A stretch of DNA of 64,000 nucleotides, from assembly GCA_019429275.1 (NCBI GenBank), contig JAHYJC010000013.1, forward strand, positions 32,052 through 96,051, written 5' to 3'. How positions within the stretch are numbered: the stretch's first letter is position 1; every line of letters begins with the position of its first letter. Positions 26,686 to 35,079 of the stretch are shown here, one piece after another. The position numbers and the translations under genes were made by a program. The notes below the pieces were generated by a model. The model did no database searches. It was not told where the DNA came from and saw nothing but the letters and a program-made list of their open reading frames with translations. Source of the stretch: Lentimicrobium sp. (GTDB lineage: Bacteria; Bacteroidota; Bacteroidia; Bacteroidales; Lentimicrobiaceae).

Positions 26686-28788
26686 ATGAAAAAAACCTTA
26701 CAACTTATTGTTCTTTACATTTTTATGGCAACCAGCATTATGGCCCAGGTCATCGTTGGAACAGATCCTATGCCCAAAAACGCAATTCTTGAAGAATTTA
26801 CCGGAATCCACTGCGTCTATTGTCCCCAAGGACACGTGATCGCACAAGGTATCCTGGACAACAATCCGGGCAGGGCTTTTACCATTGCCATTCATCAGGG
26901 ATCTTTTGCAGTTCCCGGAGCAGGTGAGCCTGATTTCAGAACTATATTCGGAAATGCAATTGCAGGCCAAACCGGCCTGACCGGTTATCCGTCCGGAACC
27001 GTAAACCGACATGTTTTCAGTGGCGCCAACACCATTCTGGGGCGTGGTTCATGGGTTGCAGCCTGCAATATTATTATGCAGCAAACTTCACCGGTAAATA
27101 TAGGACTAACCTCAGATTATGATCCTTTTACACGCAGGCTAACCATAAACGTTGAGTTGTATTACACCTCCGATGGGCTTGCCTCAACCAATAATCTAAA
27201 CATCGCTTTGATTCAGGACAGCATATATGGGCCTCAAACAGGCGGAAATGCCGGAAACAACTACCTGCACATGCATATGCTAAGGCACCTGATAACCGGC
27301 CAATGGGGAGAATTGGTTTCCCCGACTACAGCTGGTTCTTTCATCAGCAGGAGTTACACCTATGATGTTCCTGAAGCATACAACAATATTCCGGCTATTG
27401 TTCAAAACATGAAAGTTGTAGCTTTCGTTGCCAGAGATAATCAGGAAATATTAACCGGTGTTGGGGTAGATGCCATTGGTGGAACCAACTTTGATATTGG
27501 CGAGATGACATCAGCTGAGCCTACCATCAAAAGAGGTTTTGATGGTTTTGAAACCAACTTTACGGTTGAAGCCAACAGCAATATTGGCGGCAGTCAGCCT
27601 TTTGAAATAAAGTTGGAAACAGAAAGCCACCCAGCTGACTGGCAGACAACTTTTATTATTGATGGAGAAGAATATACAAACCTGGCAGTTGTCAACCTTA
27701 TAAAAGACGAACCCAAACCCATTACGGTTAAGGTTGTTCCTGGCAATTCCCCCGGATTTCCAACCTACACGCTGAAGATGAAGTCTGTCAATTATTCTTC
27801 AGCACCAGCAAAACAAATTAAAGTAGCTGCAGTTGCCGGTGTTACCGATCTGGTTGTGAATGCAACCGGAGGTCCGGAAGCGGCAATGCATCAGGACGTT
27901 TATCTCAATGCCCTGGAAGCATCAGGAATAACAAGTTACGCTGTTGCCAATGCAGATGTAATGAGCGACATGGTCAACTTCAACGCCTATCACGATGTAT
28001 TCAATATCTGGATGAATGTGGCATGGACATTCCCCTCACTTACTGACGGACAGGCCGAAGCCCTGATGACTTTTATGGATGCAGGTCATAATGTATTTAT
28101 TGCCGGACAGGACATAGGCTGGGACATCATGAGTGGAGTGAGCGGCTCGAACGGAACTCCCGTTACGCAAGACTTTTATACCAATTACCTGAAAGCCATT
28201 TATGTTGCTGACGGCTCAAGTGTTAACAATAAACTGACTGCCAATCCGGATGATCAGATATTCGGACAGGTTGCCCAGAGCAATATAGTAGATGTTTACG
28301 GTGGAAATATGTATCCTGATGAAATCAATGCCGGAGCCGGTGCTGATATTATTTTCCATTATAATACAAACGCCAAAAATGCTGCAATCAGATATGAATC
28401 AGACACCTACCGCTCTATTTATTTCGGCATAGGCCTTGAAATGCTCAGCAACATTGAAATTGCCAATGAAGTTATCGGACTGAGTCGCCTTTGGCTAACC
28501 GACCTGATGGTAGGTGTGGAATACGAACAGGCAATGAAAACACTGATGAGTGATCAGAACTATCCAAATCCTGCGGGCGATTTTACCTACATTAAAACTA
28601 CAGAAGCAGCAATGGGTGGTTACATTGAAATATACAACCTCAGTGGCGGCAGGGTGGTTAATCAGGCCATCGGCAACTCCTTGCTTAATCGTGTTGACCT
28701 GAGCGAACTGTCTAACGGAATGTACACCTACAGGATCATTTCAGGCAGTAATGTTTCAGAAGCGAAAAAGCTGACTATTATCAGATAG
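26686..28788 (+). CDS. Omp28-like T9SS-exported protein with a thioredoxin-like domain
   Basis: A 700-residue protein with a signal peptide (MKKTLQLIVLYIFMATSIMA). The N-terminal Omp28-type domain has a redox-like C43-V-Y-C46 pair in FTGIHCVYCPQGHVIAQGIL. A middle region (from about residue 385) resembles a DJ-1/glutamine-amidotransferase-like fold by its VAGVTDLVVNATGGPEA and DAGHNVFIAGQDIGWD strands; this is a weak call. The C-terminus (QNYPNPAGDFTYIKTTEAAM ... LTIIR) is a T9SS type A tail. I infer a cell-surface protein; substrates are unknown. A terminator follows 53 bp after the stop. Confidence 0.8.
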   Translation: MKKTLQLIVLYIFMATSIMAQVIVGTDPMPKNAILEEFTGIHCVYCPQGHVIAQGILDNNPGRAFTIAIHQGSFAVPGAGEPDFRTIFGNAIAGQTGLTGYPSGTVNRHVFSGANTILGRGSWVAACNIIMQQTSPVNIGLTSDYDPFTRRLTINVELYYTSDGLASTNNLNIALIQDSIYGPQTGGNAGNNYLHMHMLRHLITGQWGELVSPTTAGSFISRSYTYDVPEAYNNIPAIVQNMKVVAFVARDNQEILTGVGVDAIGGTNFDIGEMTSAEPTIKRGFDGFETNFTVEANSNIGGSQPFEIKLETESHPADWQTTFIIDGEEYTNLAVVNLIKDEPKPITVKVVPGNSPGFPTYTLKMKSVNYSSAPAKQIKVAAVAGVTDLVVNATGGPEAAMHQDVYLNALEASGITSYAVANADVMSDMVNFNAYHDVFNIWMNVAWTFPSLTDGQAEALMTFMDAGHNVFIAGQDIGWDIMSGVSGSNGTPVTQDFYTNYLKAIYVADGSSVNNKLTANPDDQIFGQVAQSNIVDVYGGNMYPDEINAGAGADIIFHYNTNAKNAAIRYESDTYRSIYFGIGLEMLSNIEIANEVIGLSRLWLTDLMVGVEYEQAMKTLMSDQNYPNPAGDFTYIKTTEAAMGGYIEIYNLSGGRVVNQAIGNSLLNRVDLSELSNGMYTYRIISGSNVSEAKKLTIIR

Positions 28789-28841
28789 AAAATAATTTAC
28801 TTACAAGGGTTGTCAGCCTCTGATGACCATTTGTTTTTTTG

Positions 28842-28883
28842 ACAAACCCGCTTTCCTGAAAAAGATAGCGGGTTTGTTTTGTT
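28842..28883 (+). terminator. Rho-independent terminator of the Omp28-like gene
   Basis: ACAAACCCGCT (28842-28852) pairs perfectly with AGCGGGTTTGT (28867-28877), 11 bp, followed by TTTGTTG. It also faces the convergent gene at 28930. Confidence 0.88.
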
Positions 28884-28929
28884 GTATGATAACAGTTAAC
28901 CGGCATCTATTCCCGCATTAAGGGCATCT

Positions 28930-31041
28930 TCACTTCAAATGTATCATTTTCCGGGTTTCAGGCCTTCCATCTACTTGTAACTGATAAAAATAAATGCCTG
29001 ACGATAGTCCCGTAGCATCAAAATCTATGTGGTGTTTTCCTTTGGTCATTTGGCCATTTTTAAGAGTTTTCAATTCCCTGCCTGTAAAATCATAAACTTT
29101 TAAAATAACATGGGCATTTATAGGCAATTGCCATGAAATGTAAGTGATGGTGTTGAATGGGTTGGGGTAATTTTGTTTAAGGCATTGAAAATTGGCTGGA
29201 GAATTTAGTTTATCGACGGATGTAACGGTTGAAGTGCTAGTTTTTAGCATTGAATATCCATCAGTACCTGCATAAAGATAGTCATCGGAATCGATTGCAA
29301 GCGACCATATTTCAAGTGTCGGAAGACCTGTGTTGAGTGATTCCCAGCTTTCACCAAAATCAATCGATCGCCAAATGCCGGTTCCGTAGCTTCTCGTACC
29401 CATAAAAATGTGACCAACGGAATTTTCGGCATAACATGGGTAATTACCTGGCTGAGAAATTTCTTCCCAGGTAATTCCATTATCTGTCGATCGCTTGCTG
29501 CCAACATATATGTAATCGTTGCTTCCGATTAACATTGACCAATTCCAGCTAGCGTTAACAAGGGCAGTGAGATCAACCCAGGTTGTTTCACCAGCGGGTA
29601 GTTTCCATAAACCTCCACCCCAGCTTGCAAGGAACAGATCACCCAATGAATTAAACGCGAGAACCTTTGCACCACCAACTCCTCCTATATTTACCCAACT
29701 GTCACCATTGTCGGTTGATTTGTAAACACCATAATAATTTCCTGCATAAACATTTCCTGCAGCATCAACAGTTATTGCTTCAACTGTTTGGTTTTGAATT
29801 CCGTTATCGGCACGTGCCCAGGTGTTGCCATTATCAATAGTTCGAAAAACGGGAGGTGGTGGAGCGTATCCACCGCCGGGAGCTCCGAGAAATATCGTTC
29901 CATCCGTTTTAAAAGCAAATGTTTTAACATCGAAATTAGTCAGACCATTATTCGCAGGTTGCCAGATTAGTCCTCCATCGGATGAACGGGATACACCATT
30001 AACTGCGGCAAACAAATATCCATTCAACGGATTTATTGCGACTTTCTTAACACCTGCTGCAGTTAAACCGACTTGCTGCCAGGATTCACCACCGTTATCA
30101 GATCTATAAATTCCTCCTCCGCTTAAACCTGCATAAACATTCCCATCATTAGAGATGTGCATTGATTTTATATATAGATGTCCTAACCCATTATTGTGCT
30201 GTGTCCAGGTATCACCGTTGTCGGTAGATTTCCAGACTCCCCATCCCCAGGTCCCAACAAAAATTTCTTCATTTTCATTAATCACAATATTATGCGCCGG
30301 ATATACTCTGAAGCCCTCCTTAACAGCAGTCCAGCTATCTCCATTGTCAGTAGATTTATAAACTCCGGAATTTGCTGCATATTCTCTGAAGCATCCGGCA
30401 TATATATATCCGTTTGCTGCAAATGCAAAAGAGTTTATTCCATCCGGGAGAGAGAGACTGGTCCAGGTTGCACCATTATCTGTTGAACGATATCCGGTAT
30501 AATTTCCACCGATAAAGATATGTCCGCTGTCATTTATTTCGATACAATTAATAAACGGACTTGGGTGTGTGTAATGAGTCCAGGTATATCCGGCATTTAT
30601 TGAAACGCTATATTGACCACTACCAGTATTGCCAACATATATATGCCCGATATCATTTACTGCCACAGAAGTGCCTCCAAGAATGGAAATCTGTGACCAA
30701 CTTTCACCGTTGTCTTTTGATTTATAAACCCCATTGCCTATATGGCTGGTCGTACCCGCAATAACATAACTGCTATCATCAATGGTAATCCAGTTGATTG
30801 CTCTGCTTGCCAGTGCAATGCCGCTGCTTTTTGGCAACCAGGTAATTCCAGCATCTGTTGACTTAAAAACCCCTCTCTGGTTTTGATCAGCACCGGCGAA
30901 AAGATCTCCGTTACTATTTGATGCAAAAGAAAGAGCCGTTCCTCCAAAGGGCCCGTTTAGCTGCTCCCACTCAATGTCCTGAGCATACATACTAGCCGCA
31001 ACAAAAAAGAATGCCAGCAAGAAAAAGTTAATCCTTTTCAT
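28930..31041 (-). CDS. T9SS-exported Asp-box (BNR) beta-propeller protein
   Basis: A 703-residue protein with a signal peptide (MKRINFFLLAFFFVAASMYA). The body has about a dozen Asp-box motifs of the form (S/K)STDNG-(D/E)-(S/T)W, for example YKSKDNGESW, YRSTDNGATW and WKSTDNGDTW. This makes sialidase/sortilin-like propeller blades, without a visible sialidase catalytic set. The tail (QNYPNPFNTITYISW ... SSGIYFYQLQVDGRPETRKM) is a T9SS sorting domain of the long PNPFN...ETRKM form. The DNA of the repeats is also conserved, hence recent internal expansion. A strong Shine-Dalgarno precedes the ATG. The next gene upstream has the same tail. Confidence 0.85.
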   Translation of the reverse strand: MKRINFFLLAFFFVAASMYAQDIEWEQLNGPFGGTALSFASNSNGDLFAGADQNQRGVFKSTDAGITWLPKSSGIALASRAINWITIDDSSYVIAGTTSHIGNGVYKSKDNGESWSQISILGGTSVAVNDIGHIYVGNTGSGQYSVSINAGYTWTHYTHPSPFINCIEINDSGHIFIGGNYTGYRSTDNGATWTSLSLPDGINSFAFAANGYIYAGCFREYAANSGVYKSTDNGDSWTAVKEGFRVYPAHNIVINENEEIFVGTWGWGVWKSTDNGDTWTQHNNGLGHLYIKSMHISNDGNVYAGLSGGGIYRSDNGGESWQQVGLTAAGVKKVAINPLNGYLFAAVNGVSRSSDGGLIWQPANNGLTNFDVKTFAFKTDGTIFLGAPGGGYAPPPPVFRTIDNGNTWARADNGIQNQTVEAITVDAAGNVYAGNYYGVYKSTDNGDSWVNIGGVGGAKVLAFNSLGDLFLASWGGGLWKLPAGETTWVDLTALVNASWNWSMLIGSNDYIYVGSKRSTDNGITWEEISQPGNYPCYAENSVGHIFMGTRSYGTGIWRSIDFGESWESLNTGLPTLEIWSLAIDSDDYLYAGTDGYSMLKTSTSTVTSVDKLNSPANFQCLKQNYPNPFNTITYISWQLPINAHVILKVYDFTGRELKTLKNGQMTKGKHHIDFDATGLSSGIYFYQLQVDGRPETRKMIHLK

Positions 31042-31045
31042 AGAA

Positions 31046-31052
31046 CCTCCTT
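31046..31052 (-). promoter_or_regulatory. Strong Shine-Dalgarno site of the BNR propeller gene
   Basis: The minus strand reads AAGGAGG, 4 nt before the ATG at 31039-31041. The gene upstream (ATG at 32545-32547) likewise has GGAGG 5 nt before its start. Both are unusual against the rest of the window. Confidence 0.75.
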
Positions 31053-31080
31053 ATTGATTTATCATGTTAAGAACGAAAAA

Positions 31081-32547
31081 CTATTTCAATAAAATCATCT
31101 TCCGGGTTTCCACAGCTCCGTTTACCTGAAGCTGATAACAATAAATTCCCGTGGGTAATCCCGTAGCGTCAAAAATCACCTGATGCTCACCGGGCTGTTG
31201 ACTTTCATCGGTCAGCAACCTGACTTCTCTTCCCAAAAAATCGTAAATCTTAATGACAGCATGTCCAAAGGACTTAGTCGTCCAGGAAATTGTAGTGCTG
31301 TTTGAGAATGGATTAGGAAATGGCTCGTTTAAAACAAGATCAGCTGAATGAGAGGCAAAATCATCCTCTATACCCAGTGCTCCGAAGTTTGGGCTGAATT
31401 TAACAATTAATCCATCGGTAATTGTTTGACCTACGGCAATATAACTACCATCAGCACATTGCAGTACACTTCTGCCTCTGTTTATATAAAAATCGGACAC
31501 CTCAGCCAATTCAAAAGATTGGATTTTATTCCCTTGTTGATCGGTTTTCATAACCCAGAAGTTTATTCTGGTTGGATCAGAGGAAATCTTGTGTTCACCT
31601 GCAATAATATACCCCCCATCAAGCGTTGGCTTTGCGGAATGAATTTCATCCTGATCGTAATCGTTGTATGTCTGCATCCATTCCTCGTTACCGGCGGCAT
31701 CCAGTTTAAGGAGAAGTCCTTTAAAGGAGCTCATGTAAGATTTGGTTGCTGCCACAATAAATCCACCGTCCGGTGTGGGGACAATCTCTTTCGGACGATC
31801 GAAGGCCGTAGTCCCCCAGCGGCGGGTCCAGAGTGTATCTCCCTGAGCATCGATCCTGACCAGCAGGATCTCGTCGCTATTGGTCGGCGTGTCGGAGGAT
31901 CCGGCAAGTATAAAACCGCCGTCAGGCAACTTCCCGATGCAGGTGAATCTATCCTGCCATCGCACCGGCGGGAGGGACCACTCCCAGATCATATTTCCTG
32001 AACTATCAAGCTTTCTGAACCAACTGTGACCACGCCAGTTGATGTTAACATAGACGGAATTTTCACCTGCCACCAGCAGATTGCTATCATCTGTGGCTAT
32101 TCCCGTGTAAACATAATATGGGTCTTCCGATCCTATGTAATTGGTTATGTCGGAAATATTTCCTTCCGTATCCGTAAAGAGCAGGTAATGGTTATATTCC
32201 TGATTTGCTGCAAAGATCACCAGTTCTCCCGTGCTCAGCTCCGCCAGACCGCGGGTTCTTTCTACCAGCCAGAGCTGTGAAATATCCGTCTGATAGGTTT
32301 TGTTCCAGAGGATTTCACCGTTGGCAGTAAATTTGATTGCCCATACATCTTCCTGTGTCTCTTCAGTGTAAGACAAACCAGCAGCGACGTAATTATTATC
32401 CTGCGTTTGTATCAGGTACAAAAGCTGAGTTTTTTGATAACCGCCGCCCGGAAGTTTCAGTGTCCACAAAGTGTCCGGATTCTGAGCACGGGAAATCAGA
32501 GGGCATAAATTCAGGACTAATACATAAACCAAAGTGAACCTTTTCAT
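31081..32547 (-). CDS. T9SS-exported DGG-repeat propeller protein
   Basis: 488 residues from the ATG at 32545-32547 (MKRFTLVYVLVLNLCPLISR), chosen because it carries the signal peptide and lies 5 nt behind a GGAGG site. The repeats are of the form PDGGFILAGSSDT, PDGGFIVAATKSY and LDGGYIIAGEHK, alternating with LVRIDAQGDTLWTRRWG-type strands, which suggests a propeller like the protein at 2173-3780. The T9SS tail (EPFPNPFSNSTTISW ... PTGIYCYQLQVNGAVETRKM) closely resembles that of the next gene at 28930. Together they look like a small surface-protein pair of separate origin from the rest. Confidence 0.82.
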   Translation of the reverse strand: MKRFTLVYVLVLNLCPLISRAQNPDTLWTLKLPGGGYQKTQLLYLIQTQDNNYVAAGLSYTEETQEDVWAIKFTANGEILWNKTYQTDISQLWLVERTRGLAELSTGELVIFAANQEYNHYLLFTDTEGNISDITNYIGSEDPYYVYTGIATDDSNLLVAGENSVYVNINWRGHSWFRKLDSSGNMIWEWSLPPVRWQDRFTCIGKLPDGGFILAGSSDTPTNSDEILLVRIDAQGDTLWTRRWGTTAFDRPKEIVPTPDGGFIVAATKSYMSSFKGLLLKLDAAGNEEWMQTYNDYDQDEIHSAKPTLDGGYIIAGEHKISSDPTRINFWVMKTDQQGNKIQSFELAEVSDFYINRGRSVLQCADGSYIAVGQTITDGLIVKFSPNFGALGIEDDFASHSADLVLNEPFPNPFSNSTTISWTTKSFGHAVIKIYDFLGREVRLLTDESQQPGEHQVIFDATGLPTGIYCYQLQVNGAVETRKMILLK

Positions 32548-33044
32548 AACAACCTCCAGTTTATGGTTGGTTTTTGACATTGATGATTACATTTGATTCA
32601 GGATGGGCCAGATTGATCCCGAAACCTGAAACTCTGATTTAAAAACAATTCAATTTACACTCTGAAATTTAATATAGCTGAAACTGTATATCTGAGTTCT
32701 CGTAAACAGATTCCAATCAAAAAAATAAATTAACGGGCAGGCAGTGCATTCAAAAAGATAGAAAAGATAAAATTGCTTCAGGAGAGTGTGAATTGTGAAT
32801 TACGTAGTAGCTTGCATGCCACAGATTTCAATCAGAAAATCTGTGAAAGCACAGGATCTGCAAATGTTCCTGAAACCAAACTTCAGTTATTCAAAAAAGA
32901 GGGTTAAATATAAGACATTTTCTCAAAAATATCAAATGTTTTTACATCATTATTTTAATTGAAATCAAATCAGCACCGGTTCTTCTGCTAACAAAAAAAT
33001 AGCTTACTTTGCTGCAAATATTTCTGATATCAATCAGCCTGCTC
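32548..33044. other. Intergenic region between divergent genes, with one dyad
   Basis: About 500 bp separates a minus-strand propeller gene from a plus-strand small membrane protein gene. It is AT-rich. A perfect 9-bp inverted repeat, CACAGATTT (32820-32828) and AAATCTGTG (32837-32845), has an 8-bp spacer and no T-tract, so it may be an operator or a stable hairpin. No gene was seen. Confidence 0.45.
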
Positions 33045-33425
33045 ATGAGTCCCATATTAATTGCCGGAGTAATCATAGTAAACCTCGCTCTGATCTCATA
33101 TTCTGTTGCTATAATCACCGAGCAACGAAAGAATATCGTCAACAAATTCATCCTGACGTTTCTGACTACCGGAGTAATTTTTGATATTACAGCAACAGTT
33201 TTGATGATTCTTGGATCTGCAAATTCTTTTTCCAGCATTCATGGCCTGATTGGTTATTCTGCTCTGGCAGCAATGCTTATTGATGCCGTTTTGCTCTGGA
33301 AGCTCTGGCTGATAAAAAAGGAGCCGACGCCCACAAGTAGAAAACTTCACCTTTATTCCAGGTATGCATATGCCTGGTGGGTAATTGCATACATTACCGG
33401 AGCTTTGATTGTTGCATTAGGCTGA
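33045..33425 (+). CDS. Small four-helix membrane protein
   Basis: About 126 residues from the ATG at 33045 (MSPILIAGVIIVNLALISYS); the open frame extends further upstream through a TTG but has no other ATG. Four hydrophobic segments are visible: 1-22, 40-60 (LTFLTTGVIFDITATVLMIL), 68-85 and 105-126 (AWWVIAYITGALIVALG). A short family of this size with this layout (TIGR03987, HsmA-like) exists in Bacteroidota and archaea. I place it there from memory only. The function is unknown. Confidence 0.55.
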   Translation: MSPILIAGVIIVNLALISYSVAIITEQRKNIVNKFILTFLTTGVIFDITATVLMILGSANSFSSIHGLIGYSALAAMLIDAVLLWKLWLIKKEPTPTSRKLHLYSRYAYAWWVIAYITGALIVALG

Positions 33426-33516
33426 AAAGTTTTTTTTCTTTCTGCCTGTATGTTTCGGCTGAACTTTACAACCTGTCGTTTGTTTGAACTGCGAAAATTT
33501 TAAACCAATCCGAACA

Positions 33517-34266
33517 ATGATTGCTGAACACAAAATGGACCGCAAACAACAGCTTTACCTGATTTTATCAGCAATCTTTCTTACCAATGCCATTGTGGCT
33601 GAGTTTGCCGGAGTAAAGATATTTTCGCTGGAGAAACTGCTCGGCCTTAGGCCTGCTCAACTTCCATTCTTTGGGGGACAAAAACTCGATTTTAACCTGA
33701 GTGTAGGTGTGGTTATCTGGCCGCTGGTCTTTATTGTATCTGATCTCATTAACGAGTATTTCGGCCGCGAAGGTGTACGAAAAATCAGCTTCATCACAGC
33801 CGGAATGATTGCCTGGGGTTTTGTGATTGTGCTGGCGGGTACAGAAGTACCTCCTGCCGGTTTCTGGCTTGAGCTTAACAGCACCGACCCATCAGGAAAC
33901 CAGTTTGATATCGATTACGCCTACGCAAGTATTTTCAGGGCGGGCATGGGAATTATTGTTGGTTCGCTGGCCGCTTTCCTTGTCAGCCAGTTAATTGATG
34001 CATATGCCTTCCACTATCTGAAGAAACTCACCGGACATAAAAAACTCTGGCTTCGTGCAACCGGTTCCACTGTTATTTCCCAGTTAATCGACAGTTTTAT
34101 AATCCTGTTTATCGCCTTTTACCTGCTCGGCAACTGGAGTATGCAGCAGGTTTTACAGGTTGGATTGGTTCAATACACCTACAAGGTATCGCTGGCTATT
34201 CTGCTTACTCCATTGATTTACCTGGCGCATTGGGCAATTGACAGATATCTTGTAAAGCAGTCATAA
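33517..34266 (+). CDS. Queuosine precursor transporter-like VUT family protein
   Basis: A 249-residue membrane protein from the ATG at 33517 (MIAEHKMDRKQQLYLILSAI). Six or so membrane segments are visible, with the family signature FIVSDLINEYFGREGVRKIS between helices 3 and 4. The later motifs SQLIDAYAFHYLKK and VISQLIDSFIILFIA match YhhQ/VUT proteins. Members import queuosine precursors (preQ0, preQ1) for tRNA modification. The gene starts 91 bp after the preceding small membrane protein gene. There is no queuosine biosynthesis gene nearby to confirm the substrate. Confidence 0.8.
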   Translation: MIAEHKMDRKQQLYLILSAIFLTNAIVAEFAGVKIFSLEKLLGLRPAQLPFFGGQKLDFNLSVGVVIWPLVFIVSDLINEYFGREGVRKISFITAGMIAWGFVIVLAGTEVPPAGFWLELNSTDPSGNQFDIDYAYASIFRAGMGIIVGSLAAFLVSQLIDAYAFHYLKKLTGHKKLWLRATGSTVISQLIDSFIILFIAFYLLGNWSMQQVLQVGLVQYTYKVSLAILLTPLIYLAHWAIDRYLVKQS

Positions 34267-34513
34267 TCAGAAACTTGTTTTTGCTTCCAATCGCCCCGGC
34301 ACATGATTGTTTGATAAAGTATTGATATCCCTTCAGGATTTCATGGCATTCTCTAAGAGAATTACTGAATCTTTTTTCCTCCAAAAATTAATAATATTGA
34401 TATAATACTGTTTATCTGTTTATTAACCCGTATTTAGAAAAATTATAAATTAACGTCATTAACGGTCTATAACAAGTGGAATATATACTTTTATCCCACC
34501 AAATATACCTTCC

Positions 34514-35044
34514 ATGCGAGTTTCAAGAATATCAGAAAAAAAAGTTGATGTCATCAGTGAAATTCCTGACCTTGGCCTACTCGATCCTCTGATCAGTAAA
34601 TATAAAAGCCGAAAAGGCAACATGATACCGCTGCTGCAAGGGGCTCAGAACATTTATGGCTACATTCCCAAAGAAGCTTTTGAAAAATTATCGGAAGATA
34701 CAGGACTCAGCCTCAGCGAAATGTATGGCGTTGCTACTTTTTATGCCCAGTTCAGGATGAAACCGGTTGGCAAGCACATCATCAAGGTATGCCATGGCAC
34801 GGCCTGTCATGTGCAGAATGCCAATGTTATTACCGAAGCCATACAGGATGCGCTGAAAGTCAAAGACACCGAAACCACCGAAGACGGCCTTTTCACCCTG
34901 GAGTCGGTTGCCTGTCTGGGTTGTTGCTCCCTGGCTCCCGTTATGATGATCGGTGACAATACTTTCGGAAAACTTACCGGAAAGGAAGCCGTAAAAATCA
35001 TAAAGGAGATTCGCATAAAAGAATCACAGGCATCTGAGAAATAA
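34514..35044 (+). CDS. NuoE-like [2Fe-2S] subunit of a flavoprotein complex
   Basis: 176 residues. The thioredoxin-like ferredoxin fold carries a four-cysteine [2Fe-2S] site in VCHGTACHVQNA and VACLGCCSLAPVMM. The helical N-terminus (GNMIPLLQGAQNIYGYIPKE) is that of NuoE/HydC. It relays electrons within a complex whose other parts are encoded directly downstream (NuoF-like at 35 bp, then a giant GltD/NuoG-like protein at 35 bp). It probably starts an operon; 247 bp upstream contain no clean promoter. The three genes are inferred to form an electron-bifurcating enzyme. Confidence 0.9.
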   Translation: MRVSRISEKKVDVISEIPDLGLLDPLISKYKSRKGNMIPLLQGAQNIYGYIPKEAFEKLSEDTGLSLSEMYGVATFYAQFRMKPVGKHIIKVCHGTACHVQNANVITEAIQDALKVKDTETTEDGLFTLESVACLGCCSLAPVMMIGDNTFGKLTGKEAVKIIKEIRIKESQASEK

Positions 35045-35079
35045 AAAACACGGATTCACATTGCGTTACATCAGGAACC

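Noticed and set aside
31426..32001. Long plus-strand ORF (191 codons)
   Set aside because: It lies opposite the propeller gene, has no motif or proper start, and is a shadow of the true minus-strand frame.
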